A stretch of 64,000 bases of DNA from Apostichopus japonicus (GCF_037975245.1 NC_092562.1:31870554-31934553); one strand, 5' to 3'. Counted from the first letter of the stretch, positions 1 through 11,632 are shown. Translations and numbers: made by a program. Notes: generated by a model not told the origin, from the letters alone.

Positions 1-323
1 ATGGAGTTGTCGGTGTAAGGGGTAGGGTGAGGCGCACACCCCCTCCGTAATCCTCGATTCGTCACTGGCTACCCTGTGTATATAATAGTGATCAGCGCTG
101 TAATAATGATTGTTCCTCTTCTCTTCCCGGTGTCTTGGCGTTTATCTTCTACTCCCTCCTTTTCTCCTTTTTCTCTCTTTCTTCATTTTCTTTTCCCTTC
201 CTTCCTCTTCTTCCTCTTCTTTTTCCCCCTCTTTTTCGCCTTTTTTCTTTTCTTTTTTTTTCTCTCCGCTTTTTCTTACCCGGGGGGCGCGCGCCCCCAA
301 CACCACCCTTGGATACGCGCCTG
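1..323. mobile_element. hAT-like non-autonomous element, right end (cut by window edge)
   Basis: This segment is closely similar to 18339-18652 and ends with the same sequence, GGATACGCGCCTG, which is the inverted form of the CAGTGGCGTATCC start of the full element at 17087. It contains a polypyrimidine tract of about 150 bases (roughly 120-290) and a palindromic GC-rich stretch (about 281-297). Short open frames here are low-complexity Ser/Phe/Leu translations and not genes. The left end lies outside the window. Confidence 0.6.
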
Positions 324-339
324 ATATTTTGCCAAAATA

Positions 340-387
340 TTTTTGCAACGCTACGCTCCAAGCAGGGTGGCGCTCCGCTTAGATAGT
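340..387 (-). repeat. Copy of the ~110-bp GCGGAGCGCCACC module (partial)
   Basis: Read on the minus strand this matches the module found at 8203, 8756, 17137, 17969 and 20449 (plus) and at 62220 and 62583 (minus). It lies just outside the right end of the element at 1-323, which suggests that element inserted into an older module-bearing element. Confidence 0.55.
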
Positions 388-1244
388 CTTTGGGACGTCC
401 AAGTCCCCATACCTTTCAGGCCTTAGGGGCAAACCCTGCTGGCATCCCTGAGTCGATCTTTACAGAAATTTTTGAGCACCTGCAAGAGAGCTGGTACTCC
501 AAGTTGGAGGGGCACCAACATCGTATGGAGGGGCACCAATAATTAAAGGAGGGGCACAATACGCATGTGCTGTATACTTGTGAAGTATTTGTGCACGTGA
601 TGGTGGGACAAATTAAGGGGGTGAGGGTGGGAGAACACTATTCTGAAAGTGGAAGGGGTATGCCCCTGGGCCCAGCATGGCTACTAGACTACTGGGAAGG
701 GTTTCATACACAAATGGAGACATATAGCCAACTTAGACAAATGCTCAGTGAATGACTGATTGGGAGGGGTTCATATTCAAATGGAGCCATAAAGCCACCT
801 TAGACATATATGCTCAGTGCATATGATAAACTGATACACATTGTAAAGTCATGTTGAGGTAAAACGTTTGCCTGAAAAAGCTCAGTAAAAGATCTTCGAA
901 AAATTACTGCATTTTTAACTGAAAGGCACCCCACAGTAATGAAACAAAACCCATGCAGAGGCCATTATTGTTGTGTATAACTTTATGATGCAGGTGCTTT
1001 GAAAAATAGGTCAAACGCAAAAAGATTTTGGGTAGAACTTCACGCAGTGTCACATTGCCTAAGTGGATACGAGTATATTGATACTTGCTAAATGATAGTA
1101 GAGATGGATAAGAGTAGGCTTTAATATCCTCTCTTATCCCCCCCCCCCCTTCCTGCATACAATGGATTTTACAAATGGCTTTTTACAAAGTGCATAACCA
1201 GGCACCATCATAAATGTAGGCCTATCACGTCGGGGTCACCAAAT
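388..1244. other. Intergenic, no gene recognised
   Basis: There are short direct repeats around 500-550 (GGAGGGGCACCAA-type) and around 700-830. No open frame in either strand resembles a known protein and no splice-consistent exon was seen. Confidence 0.5.
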
Positions 1245-1681
1245 TGTGGAGGTGGTATTTATAAAACTTAAAAGTCTTACCTATTCCTTATGGCTGTGAG
1301 TGTTCACGAAAAGGTGGTGTTTCTGGAATCTGCTGCGCCGGCCCGTAAGTCGGATTCACGACAGGTATGATGGCGGCAGACAGAATTGAAATTATTGTGT
1401 TGAGGTTAGAACTTTTACATTCATTACTATTTACCTTTCCGTTGGACACCTTAAGTCCATGAACGTTTATTATAAAACATGTGAGCTCTGATTCCAGCTT
1501 ATTTATATTTTTTGTGAGTGGATTAACGTTTCAACACAGTAATTTCAATTCTGTCTGCCGCCATCACACCTGTCGTGAATCCGACTTACGTGCCGGCGCA
1601 GCAGATTCCAGAAACACCACCTTTTCGTGAACACTCACTAAGGTAAGACTTTTAAGTTTTATAATTATAACCGCCTCCACA
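1245..1681. mobile_element. Fold-back element with ~150-bp inverted arms
   Basis: The left arm (about 1245-1401) and right arm (about 1533-1681) are near-perfect reverse complements around a spacer of about 130 bases. The arms include the inverted pair CGGATTCACGACAGG / CCTGTCGTGAATCCG and end in TGTGGAGG / CCTCCACA. No coding capacity is present. It looks like a fold-back or MITE-type element. No clear target duplication was identified. Confidence 0.7.
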
Positions 1682-2156
1682 GGCCTACAGACGTGTATTG
1701 CAGCATTTTTAGTAGTCTGCAGCGTTCGGTGGTGCATGTTGACTCACATGTGCATACGCACAACCTCAAAAATAATGCATACATTTACAACAAGCATTTA
1801 ATCTTCATCGTCATTTGTTTGGAAGGTACAAGGACTCCGTTGTGTTAAATCTTACACTCTAAAAACTGTTGGGCAAAACTGGTTGAGCAAACAAAGCATT
1901 GCCCAATATGAGTAAATATTAACCAACAACTGACTGAGTAAAAGAAATTACACAACTGATATGGGTGAACTTTGCTGTGCAAAAATTAAGATGTATTTTA
2001 TTGTTACTTTCTGTTGGGCAAACAAGCTTAATTTGCCCAATGTTGTGCAAAAACCAGCATTTTGGCGCCATATCTCTGTACTGGTACTCTGCGCGATGTG
2101 CATGCATCATGAGTAGATCGTATATAGGCCTAGTGAAAGTGTTATAACTTCCACAA
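1682..2156. other. Intergenic with GGGCAAA-type repeat
   Basis: From about 1855 the sequence ACACTCTAAAAACTGTTGGG begins a stretch rich in TTGGGCAA and TTGCCCAA. The same inverted end bounds the outer element at 7876-11108. This is probably a decayed MITE of that family, with an unresolved right end. No gene was seen. Confidence 0.35.
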
Positions 2157-3934
2157 TGGCTGACGAATTTGTTAGCGCAATACTCAAGAGGTGGGAAATG
2201 CCAGAGTTATGTGAAGGTGAGCGTAAAAACAATCCTCTGCTTGGTGTGTGCATCGAACACTGCGATCTCTACATATCAGTGGTATCGAATGATCGTTCGT
2301 TCTCTGGGTGGTACATGTAGGCTATACCAGTCATACGTAAAGGGCACTTATACTAATTGTATTTCCAGCATAGTTGTATTACGTTAGGCTAGTTTGTAGT
2401 GAAGCGATTCACAGGCGTACCCGCAAGTGTGTAACTAGGCCTAAGTTACTCACATTGTATTAACGATGCGAACGCCCGTGTAAATGCAGATCCTTGTCAA
2501 CTTACGGTAAGCTTTGCGTATTCACCATATATCTTGGCTATAGACAAGGTTTCACTGTAGCATTTTTGCGTTGTAAATCATCACTTGCACTCCGTTTTTT
2601 TTTTTTTTTTTTGCGGCAAGTGACCACATGAACCCTTATTAGCTTAACGTTAGACCTAGCCTTTCATAACTTAAGCCTAATGTTAGACTTACACGTACGT
2701 TGTTAATGCTAGTACTAGTAGTAGTACGTATCTACAGTATAATAATGGACCCTTCGAAGTTCGAACACTTAAGCACTAAAATGCTCCAGAATTGTATTTG
2801 TTCACACTTCTTTTAAAATGATACTATTGATGGCGGAAGAAACATTCTCGTTATAAAAAAAGTCGCTTCATAGGTTTCGTCAAATTGGTCCTATTGTATT
2901 TGTGCCATGGTGACATTATGCATTCGTTAGGGGTGTCCGAACTTCGAGAGGTTTTTCGAACTTCGAAGTACAGTAGCCTAAGTTAGGCCTGGCATTTAAT
3001 GAGTTCTAGGCTATAATAATATTAGTATAGCATAGTACATCAGCGCTAGTAATGTTATAGGCATTTGCATATTTTTCTCTTTCCTACAGGTAGAACAGGA
3101 CTTCAAATTATTCCAAAAACCAACTGCCAACATATTATACAACAAAGTGGCCGAATATTTTGCATTAAGAGAAGACGTTGGATGCACTGACTGATGGTAA
3201 GCCTAATTTATTGTAGTTGTGGCCTGTTAATTCATTGCTAGCTTCACTTAGAGCTTATGCCATGACAATATAGTTTCTCTTTCCAGTATATCGGTAAAGA
3301 TGGGTCAATATTTGGATTAACCTTCAAAATATGTTTGGTGGTTTGTTACTTTCTAAAAATCTATCAAAATCAACTGATCTGAATGGACTAAATCAGGTTA
3401 ATGTCAAATGGTGGCTTCTGAACCTTTCTGCCGCAAACTTTATCTCCAAACATTGCATTCAATAATATTAATTGGTTACTAATTTATTTTGTAGTCGCAT
3501 TTGAGTTTGTGTGTGGTTGAAGTGAGACCCAGCCCTGTTATAATATTAACTCAATGACAGTCACTTGGACATGTATCAGTGTTGTTTGTAGGTTCCACAT
3601 AGGGTTGGAATAATTCCTGTTGATGTCTCATTAAGTGAAATGTTTTTTGGTCAGCAGGAGTAATTACTGAAAACCTCATTATTAGCCTTGTTCACTCATT
3701 AATGCTCAATTGAATCTAATATTTGGATTAATTTTAATGTCGATAAGCACAAACTTGAAAAAGACCAATGAACTGAAGCTGGATATGTATACTTTCCAAT
3801 GCTGAGGAAAAGAATTTAGCTTGTTGTGTTGTGTATTCTTTTCAAGATGTTTTATGAGCAGGAAGATTAAACATGTTAAAACTTCTAGAAATTGATTTTT
3901 CCCAAAATATTGGACAATTGTATTCAGATTTCAG

Positions 3935-4301
3935 CAGTGGCGTAGGAAGGTACTTTTGAGTGGGGGGCTGAAGACTGGTGGCCGGCCTGGGGGAGGGGTC
4001 TAAGGGGAGGTGGTGTCCCCCTCCCCTTTGGAAGTTTTTTGCATTTCCAGGTGGCTTCAGATGCAATTTGGTGCAATATAGCACACCTCAACACCCACTC
4101 CATTTTGTAAACTTAATTTTGTATTTTCACCTGGCCTTAGATGCAATTTGGTGCTCCAAATGAGATTTTTTTTCTCATTTGGAAATGAAAAAGGGGTTTT
4201 CTTACTTGCGAAGCGGGAGGGCGGAATGATACTTCCGACCCTCCACATTTTTCACTGGGGGGGCTGGCGCCCCCCCAGCCCCCCCGGTTCCTACGCCCTT
4301 G
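3935..4301. mobile_element. hAT-type MITE with exact 8-bp target duplication
   Basis: The inverted ends are CAGTGGCGTAGGAAGG and its near complement ending CCTACGCCCTTG. The flanks carry an identical 8-bp direct repeat GATTTCAG (3927-3934 and 4302-4309), as expected for hAT-superfamily insertion. Inside is the palindromic G-rich module around 3990-4030. It is 367 bp long and has no transposase. Confidence 0.85.
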
Positions 4302-4899
4302 GATTTCAGTACGACTGTGTCAGGATGAAAGGTTAGCACATATTATGGGCTTTTTCATTTTTTTCTTCAAAATCTTATAAAATTTGTCTTTTAATTAGTG
4401 TGTAGGGTAGGTAATTAAGTCTTCTAATACAAATGTGTTGGTCCCCTATGAGTACACACGCCACATTAACTTTCATGTTGCTGTTATTAATGTGTATGAG
4501 CATAAAGTTGTGGAGCACATTTAGGGCGGTGTAGATCCCTTGAATTGTATCCTCAGTCCTTGAAGTTTTATATGGTCAGACTATAGTGTGTCTTATTAAT
4601 GTTTTTGTGGTTTATACCTGCAAGCATTCTCATTTCTTGCCTTAATCTCTTTTACAGATGAAAAGAAGAACTTAGCTTTCTTTCTGTTGCCATTGCTTTT
4701 TCGAGGACGGGCAAAGAAAAGCGGGTCTACTACGGTGACTAGTTGCCTTCAAGCATTCATAGACGATCAGCCAGTAAGCAAAATCATTAATTATATTTTA
4801 ACTAAAATTCTTTTGGTGGTACACCTTTTGGTTCATACCAGCTCAGCTGCAAGTTTGTTTAACCTCATAAACTTGGTGTGTTGTTTGTTACTTATTGTG

Positions 4900-5250
4900 C
4901 TAGTGGTCAAAGGTCATTTGAGGTTAACAAGGGTCAAACACTTAAAACCTTGTAAATATGCTAACTTAAAGGGTGAAAGTTGGATGAATCTCATAGGTTT
5001 GCCAAAATGAGTACACGAATCCCATTGATTATAGTAGAGGTCAGAGGTCATTAGAAGCCACCAGGGCAAATTTTTTAATTACACTAGTGATGAAATTGGG
5101 GAAGGTTCAATAATTTCATCGGTATGTAAACCCTGGTCATAATAATGAAGTAATCCGTTGCATGATAGTGAAAGGAAAAGGTCATTTGACATTAATGGGG
5201 TGAGGGCTACACTTTGAAAACCTTGTCAAGATAACTATGTTGACTTTCTT
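4900..5250. repeat. Dispersed AGGTCA-rich repeat
   Basis: Degenerate units of the form 'AGGTCAnAGGTCA ... AAACACTTnAAACCTTGTAAA' recur here and at 44480-45010 and 55810-56610. A perfect AGGTCA-G-AGGTCA pair is at 5038-5050 and a one-mismatch version is at 4904-4916. Confidence 0.55.
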
Positions 5251-5699
5251 GATCTGTCTTTATTTTAATTACACTGGTCCACAGTATTATAGCATTGTGC
5301 AGAAGTCATAAAACTCTGTCTATCCACCTGTTTTTGTTACATTTTATTTGCAACTCCAGGACTTTATTTTCTTTAATTTGCAGTCGGTGACAAGTGTTAG
5401 AGGACTACTGCAAGAAAATATCGAAGGATGAGAGACCACAGCAATTCATTCTGTGCTTAGGAGAGAGCAAAGGTTCCTCAGCAGGTTTTGTGATAATTGA
5501 GAGACATCCAATATGCAGTCCTCAATCCTAAAGGCAGTAGACTATTTGTTTTAAAAGTCATTATGTGTTGGACATTAACTTCCAAACTCAATGTAAGGGG
5601 GTTGGGAGTTTTTCCATTCTGAGGTGTATGAACTTGGTTTTATCAAAAGTCGTTCACTGAGTGCCTTTGGAGCTTTCGTAGCAAACAGAAGTATTTAAG

Positions 5700-6260
5700 G
5701 GTCATAATGTCCTGGAACAAACTTTTTAAATGGTTTCTCAGTATTAATCTGACATGTTTACATTTTAGGGTTGCAAACAATTTTTTGGGGGTCGGGGGGT
5801 GGTGGGGGGTAGGGGTAGATTTGTTATTGTATACAGTTGAGGCAAGGTTGGTATATCAAACAAACATTCAATTTGTGTGTCTTTCAGATCAGGGGCCAGC
5901 AGTGTCCCTATGATCACTTATAATTTTGATCTTGAAGCTGTTTTTTTTCTAGTACATAGAATCAATGTGGGATTTGTAACCATTTGGCTTTTGTTTGAAA
6001 GGATACATAAATTTTACACTTCATCAATCATCTAAGCAAAATCAAAATGTTAGCAAAATATGCCTTGCCTCCTTGCCAAAGCAATTGCAGATACAATGGT
6101 GTATCAATATTTTTCGGTGTGTGTCCTTGTTTAAAACATAAAATGGTTAGCTTCAATTGACTATATGTTGGAAAATATCAGTGATGTTATATTCACTTAT
6201 TAAGACCAGAGTTGCTTGAAAGAGACCAACATTAAGCTGTACATGATTGTGTGTTGCACC
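5700..6260. other. Intergenic, no gene recognised
   Basis: AT-rich single-copy-looking sequence with a short G-rich patch near 5789-5815. No exon-like frame was found. Confidence 0.45.
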
Positions 6261-7462
6261 CAGGGACGTCGCTAGAGGGGGGGTGTGGGGGGGGTCTCAC
6301 CCCCCCAATCTTGGTAAAAATTACGATAGTTGGAAAATTTGAGTGCGGCAATCGGAATTTCCGACTGTCAGAATTTCCGACTGTCGCCAGCTTCAATTCG
6401 GAATTTCCGACTGTCGCACTTTAATTTTTCTGACTGTCGCATTTTTATTTTCATATGTTCTTGTAATTTGTGAGTGACATAAAATTTTCGATCAAAATTG
6501 ACCTTTAATCAGTCATATTTACCACGTTTTCCTCGTCACATTGAGAAATTGTATCTCGCGATCCTTATACTCCACCATACAAAACTTCGTATTATTTTGA
6601 ATGATACTCTAAAAAAAAATACAACGTTCGCCAGCTTCAATTCGGATAATTTATGTATTAATTTTGCTATTGGGTGGGTCGACCCTGTTCGCTTGCTTCA
6701 AGTAAGTTCAGGATATACAGGGACATAGCCAGGGGGAGCAGGGGAGCGACTGCCCCCCCCCCTTTAGTGTCGAAAAATATGTTTAAAAACTGTTGTTATT
6801 ACACTGCTAATTAATACACGGCGATAACGATATTTGTTTTTAGGCCACTGCACATCTGGCTGTCTTACAAAATATGAAAGTTTATATTGTCCATCAGTTA
6901 AGTTCGTCAAATGTATTTCTGATATATTATGTAAAAGAACATGTAAAAGAATTCAAACAGGAAAACAAAATCTGCTGATAATATGATATCATATGATAAT
7001 GATGAAACTGGCAACAAATTGCACCAGATCGCATCTAAGGACCTTCAATTGTTCAAAAATATCTCAAAGGGGAGGGGGAGACCCCCTCCCCTTAGACCCC
7101 TCCCCCATAACAATCGCAAAAGGTGTTCCCTCTTTCAAACTCTTGGCTACGTCGTTGGGATATATATTGTCTCTATGGTATACAAACGCCAATGCTAATC
7201 TATGGAAGCTTAAAAGTGCCATCAACATAAGAAAAAACTTTGCCCCATAAAGGTACAAATGTATCGAAAAAAGTTCGGAACATAAGTGCAGTCGCGAAAG
7301 ATGGGGTGTCTGACTGACACTGACAGTATCGCTGACGATTAATGCGGGTGTGGGGTGGGGGGGGTACAAGGCAGCAGTCGGAATTTTCTGGCTCCAAAAC
7401 CCATCCAGTGGGAATTTCAGCCACTACACCCCCCCAATCATCAGGCCTTAGCTACGTCCCTG
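6261..7462. mobile_element. hAT-type element with exact 8-bp target duplication
   Basis: It begins CAGGGACGTCGCTAGA and ends TAGCTACGTCCCTG, flanked on both sides by GTTGCACC (6253-6260 and 7463-7470). Inside are degenerate repeats of GGAATTTCCGACTGTC (about 6350-6440) and a nested element (6718-7156). The stretch 6480-6600 reappears inverted at about 9840-9970. No transposase was seen. Confidence 0.85.
6718..7156. mobile_element. Nested hAT-type MITE (same family as 11633-12483)
   Basis: It starts CAGGGACATAGCCAGG and ends near TTGGCTACGTCGTT. The flanks AGGATATA and GGGATATA agree at 7 of 8 positions. The interior from about 6800 to 7050 is nearly identical to 12070-12400, and both end in an inverted G-rich module. 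Confidence 0.7.
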
Positions 7463-7470
7463 GTTGCACC

Positions 7471-7875
7471 TGTACCTTGTGTAGTTGATGTCAACATACA
7501 GGAGGTCTTCTGTGGTCAACACATTTCAAGAACTGAAAATAGTAAACAATGGCACAATATGGATAGCTAATATTTTCAGCTTTAATAATGTTGATATGTT
7601 GATTGTGAGTTTATGAAATTATTGCTATGGATGGAAGTCACAGATCGTTTAACTAGGTAAATAGAGGTCAAGCACTGAATGCTGTGAGAATTCATACTGG
7701 AGGAACAATCTGAAGTCGGCTAAGACCAGAAAAAATGAAAGTATGAAAACATTGAATTACTTGTTTGTTCTTTATCATTGTCTGTTTAAGCTTTATAACC
7801 TATTAAATAAACCCAGTTGTATGAAAAAGTTTGCAATGTTACATTCCAATGTTGGTATTGTATTAGTTAACCAAC
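7471..7875. other. Intergenic, no gene recognised
   Basis: No coding frame, tandem repeat or recognisable element end was seen. Confidence 0.4.
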
Positions 7876-8202
7876 CACTGTTATTTTTAACTAGCTGTTG
7901 GGCAAGAATCATTGGGTAAAGAAAAATCCATTGGTAAAAGGTTTTACACAACCATTGGGCAAATTGGTGACCAACATTGTTGGGTAAAGGCGTTGGGCAA
8001 AGGTGTTGGGCATTTATTTAACCGTTTGCTGGGCAAAATCATTAACCAACTTAGTTGGGCACTTTTTTGCCCAATATCAACCAGGAGGCATACGGACCCA
8101 ACGGATGTGTAAATAATTGCCCAGGTTGGACAATACTCATAGGCGTACGGGACCATTTCGGTTTGGGGGGCAGAAACTTTTGTGCCCGAAAGTTCCTGTG
8201 AC

Positions 8203-8320
8203 ACTATCTAAGCGGAGCACCACCATCGGTTGGCGCGTAGCGTACAAGATGTTTTTTGGCAAAAAATGCCTCGCAGATTGCCGGAAATGGCACTTCTGAG
8301 GCCTTGCAAGTTGCATCTAA
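8203..8320 (+). repeat. Copy of the ~110-bp GCGGAGCGCCACC module
   Basis: It reads CTATCTAAGCGGAGC, then ACCATCGGTTGGCGCGTAGC, then a conserved tail GGAAATGGCACTTC. It is shared with at least six other TIR-element interiors in this window. Confidence 0.7.
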
Positions 8321-8683
8321 ACATTCTTTATGTTATAATCTCCCGTTTAGAAATTTACACTTCCCCAAAAATTTGGTAAATTAGAAGAAGAAAAAATGGT
8401 AAAATCACTTTGAAGGGGAAAAATAGGACAGTATATTTTTTAGCTCCTATTTAGTTGTAAAAACCGTATTTATTATTTTAACACAGTACTCAGCTACCTC
8501 CAGAAAAACATCCATTGTAGGCGGGAAAATGTCGCTGTGTCGGGTGAGACTGCAATTTGTCTCACAAAAAAAGTATAAAAAATAACAAAGAATATGATAA
8601 ACCTGTACTTTAAGGCTTGTAGGCACCCCCCCCCCTCCACCATCCATGAAAAAGAAAATGTTTCTTATATACACTCATGTCGG

Positions 8684-10611
8684 CAGGGGCGTCAATCCGA
8701 TTTGAAACGTGGGGGGGGGGGGACGTAATCGCTTCGAGTATTCCGGCCGTAAGTACAATCTAAGCGGAGCGCCACCATCGGATGGCGCGCAGCGTACCAA
8801 GAAAATTTCATATTTTAATACCTGCCAGATCGCTGGAGATGGCACTTGACAGGCTGGATAGCAGCCATCTATAGTTGCGTGATTTCGGGAGAAAATTACA
8901 AATTCGTCACTCAGGAAATCTGCAATAAAGTTCATGCGACCTTCACTTTTGGTGGATTATTTCTTTTATTAGTGATTCCAATTGACATGAACATTAGACC
9001 CAGTGCAAGTTGACAAATGATGCGGCGAACTGGAACCCCAGCCCCATTTTGCCCTGTTTCAGGATAGAATACCCCATTTGTTCGAACCCATGTACAATCT
9101 GTGAATAAATTTACTTCGAAATGGGCACATTATATTGCACCAAGTCGGTCAATGAATGACCCCAGGGCCTCAGATATAGGCCTATTGCAGGGGTGGGCAA
9201 CCTTTTTGAATGAATGGGCCAGATTTTAGGAGTGAAAGATTGACAGGGCCGCACCTAACCAACGACCTGCTGTTGATTTCAAACCTTCGATTCCGAGGAC
9301 GTTCAAGCAATAGGTGTGTGTACTAGTTGCTAGGTGGATCTGCATCTGGTAATCGGGTGAATTCTGGTCGGAGCGTACTATGTAACCACCGTGTACCCAG
9401 GGACGTAGCTAAGGCCAGAAATTTGTACCCCCATGCACCCTCGCGCTGTTCCGAACTTTTTGCGATACATTTGTACCCACTGGCACTCATTTCACAAACT
9501 TATTAGCCCCCCACCCCAACCAAATATTTTGTGAAAATTCGGACAATATGCTGATAGCTTTTTTGGGCATCTACTGAAAGAAAGATAATTTGCAATGTTT
9601 TTTTCAGTAGTTAAACTGATATTATTTTTACCCAATAATTGTAACCAATACGGAAGGGTAATAAGACGGAAAATGATTGTATGTTATTTGCATGCGATGT
9701 AAATACCGAAGCATGCCTATATGATATGCACATTATTATGTGGAACGCGCGCGTAGCGCGCGAAAAATTTTGGTTTTCAAAAATCAAATTGGGCTCCTAC
9801 GCCTATGACGGTAATTCTATTAGGTATTTTTTTTTTGTAGTATTCAAAATCATACGAAGTTTTGTACGGTGGAGTATAAGAATCGCGAGATACAATTTCC
9901 CAAAGTGGCAAGGAAAACGTGGTAAATATGACAGGTTAAAGGTCAATTTTGACCGAAATTTTTCAATTTTGTTAGGTCATGCACAATCACAGGGATAAAT
10001 GAATAGGCTCTAGCTATGAAGTACTGTCTCTTATGATAATGACGGAGCGCACTAGTTTTCTACTGGAATCGGCCGAAGATGCGGCGTCTGTAATCCGAGG
10101 AACCAACGAACTTCTCTGCTAACTCCTCAGGCTTCAACTGGGCTAGACGTTCGCGGTGAATATGGCACACCAACACATGGTTCAGCCTCTGTTGAGTCAT
10201 GGTGCTCCGTAGCATTGTCTTCAAACGCCTCAAAGCACTAAAAGATCTCTCGGCCTTCGTCGCGGAGGAGACGAGGAGCAACCGCAAGAGAGCCTCATCT
10301 TCACCAAACATAGCCCGTACCGCTGGATTCATCGACTTGAATATTTGTCTATACCCTTCAACCGACGACGAATGGAACTGGCCTCGAAAGAAAGGCAGAC
10401 TAAGCTTAAGATTGTTGGAGAGCTCAGGGTACCAACTCACGAGATCTGGGTGGAATTCTCCATTCAGCAACATTGAGTGATATTCGATGATATGAATCCT
10501 GAGATGTGTAAGCCCTAACCAAATAGAGCAACGACACTACTCTTTTTCCAAATGTGTGGGGGGACATTTGATATTGTTGTCCCCACCCATCGAAATGTAT
10601 TGACGCCCATG
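8684..10611. mobile_element. hAT element carrying a relic transposase
   Basis: It starts CAGGGGCGTCAATCC and ends ATTGACGCCCATG, which is an inverted match. CATGTCGG precedes it and ATGTCGG follows it, so the duplication lost one base. It holds a module copy (8756-8862), J-like sequence (about 9480-9812), an inverted fragment of the 6261-type element (about 9815-9985) and the transposase relic at 10060-10510. Its ends resemble those of the short element at 20408-21192, which may be a deletion derivative. Confidence 0.65.
10060..10510 (-). pseudogene. hAT transposase, C-terminal dimerisation region (relic)
   Basis: The minus-strand frame runs openly for at least 137 residues. It contains the hAT C-terminal dimerisation signature, with AERSFSALRRLKTMLRSTM in the middle and a RLNHVLVCHIH tail. 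This is the most conserved part of hAT transposases and related ZMYM/THAP-type domesticated proteins. The BED/zinc-finger and DDE catalytic parts are not in the window: upstream (rightward) the frame fades by about 10545 and the element ends at 10611. It lies inside the TIRs of 8684-10611. I infer a truncated, inactive source copy and not a host gene. Confidence 0.75.
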
Positions 10612-11108
10612 ATGTCGGGGATGTCCAGGTATACAGTTGACTAGTTAGAAAAAATGTTTACTGCGGTTTTTTGCACTTCAGAGACTGCTACTCTCCATGC
10701 ATGCATGTCACCACGATTGTGAGCGGCGTTCCCTGTTAATAATTTTGGGCGATAGTGCAAAAAGCGTGGTAGCCCAGATGAGCTGCGCTATCGGTGATGT
10801 TACACGGAAATATTCGGGCATCATGATGCTAAATATAGAAAATCATTAGGCCTATATTAATATTAATGTCACAAAACAAATAACACAAAACGCTCTCCAC
10901 GGAATTGTCGGGCAAAAATATGAAAAAGATTCGGGCAAGCTACTGCATATTTATATATATATTTTTTTTTTTCTCCTCTTAGGCTGCCCGAATTTTTCAG
11001 GACTTTTGCCCGAATTTCTTGTCCTCTGGAAATGTGGAGGGGGGCAGTCCCCCCCCCCCCGCCTCGTTCGCCTATGGCGATACTTTGCCCAACAATTTTA
11101 AGAGTGTA

Positions 11109-11632
11109 GGCTTCTTTAGTTGATTAGCAATTTCAAATCAGTAAGGCACATCAATGGCCTATACCGGACAGTACTAACAGCAAGACCAGACTTTCATCTC
11201 AGTCCCAACAAAGCTTTTTATCACCAATACTTGTGTTGAATTCCAATTTCACATCCTAGCAATTGGATATAGCCTAGCGTAGTGAGGTGAACTATGAATA
11301 TGCATGGTGGGTACTATTTCTTGAGGGTGACCAGTTATTGTTATAGGAGTGTTAATCATGAGACATGTTAAATGGGTTGATGTTGAATGAATGGCCACCA
11401 TTTTGTTTATTATAGAGAACAAAGGGTTTGTTACGAGGCATATACCGACCACATGGTCCCATGTATGGATTTTATGATTATACTACTACTACTAGTAGTA
11501 GAACTACTAGTATATCGTCATGCTGAAGGAGTTGAGGATTTATGATTATTAATAGTTGTTTTCAGTTTAATTTATTCTGATGTATAGTTTGTTATGGCAT
11601 ATTAAGTCTGTATAAGAAAACTGTTATTGTTT
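11109..11632. other. Intergenic, no gene recognised
   Basis: A run of ACTACTACTAGTAGTAG-type palindromic trinucleotides lies at about 11480-11510. No exon was seen. Confidence 0.4.

Larger units (their letters stand above)
2157..5699 (+). pseudogene. Decayed multi-exon gene resembling SAM-domain (SAMD3-like) proteins
   Basis: Position 2157 opens a short exon (MADEFVSAILKRWEMPELCE) with a GTGAGC donor, like the start of a SAM domain. An exon at 4658-4773 (reading ...LLPLLFRGR...FIDDQP) has good acceptor and donor sites. The last exon, from 5384, contains the recognisable string RPQQFILCLGES followed by a VIIERHP-like stretch. That exon needs at least two frame changes and has several in-frame stops (about 5429, 5520 and 5550). 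The order matches a family of animal SAM-domain proteins I know as SAMD3-like, but this is recalled similarity, not a search. A segment at about 3089-3190 may be another exon and joins poorly. I infer a dead or dying copy. A hAT-type element at 3935 sits in one of its introns. Alternative: a diverged gene with exons I have mis-joined. Confidence 0.4.
8138..11076. mobile_element. Composite hAT-type element hosting a second transposon
   Basis: It starts CATAGGCGTACGGG and ends TTCGCCTATG. The flanks ACAATACT (8130-8137) and GCGATACT (11077-11084) match at 6 of 8 positions, a decayed target duplication. One module copy lies at 8203-8320. Most of the rest is the nested element 8684-10611. A fragment starting CAGGGGTGGGCAACC at about 9188 looks like the start of yet another hAT-type element. 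Confidence 0.6.
7876..11108. mobile_element. Outer GGGCAAA-type MITE split by a large hAT insertion
   Basis: The left end around 7880-7910 (CTGTTGGGCAAG) and the right end at 11085-11108 (TTTGCCCAACAATTTTAAGA) are inverted relative to each other and resemble the sequence at 1855. The left part (to 8137) is full of TTGGGCAAA motifs. Almost all of its length is the inserted element 8138-11076. The exact outer ends are uncertain. Confidence 0.45.
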
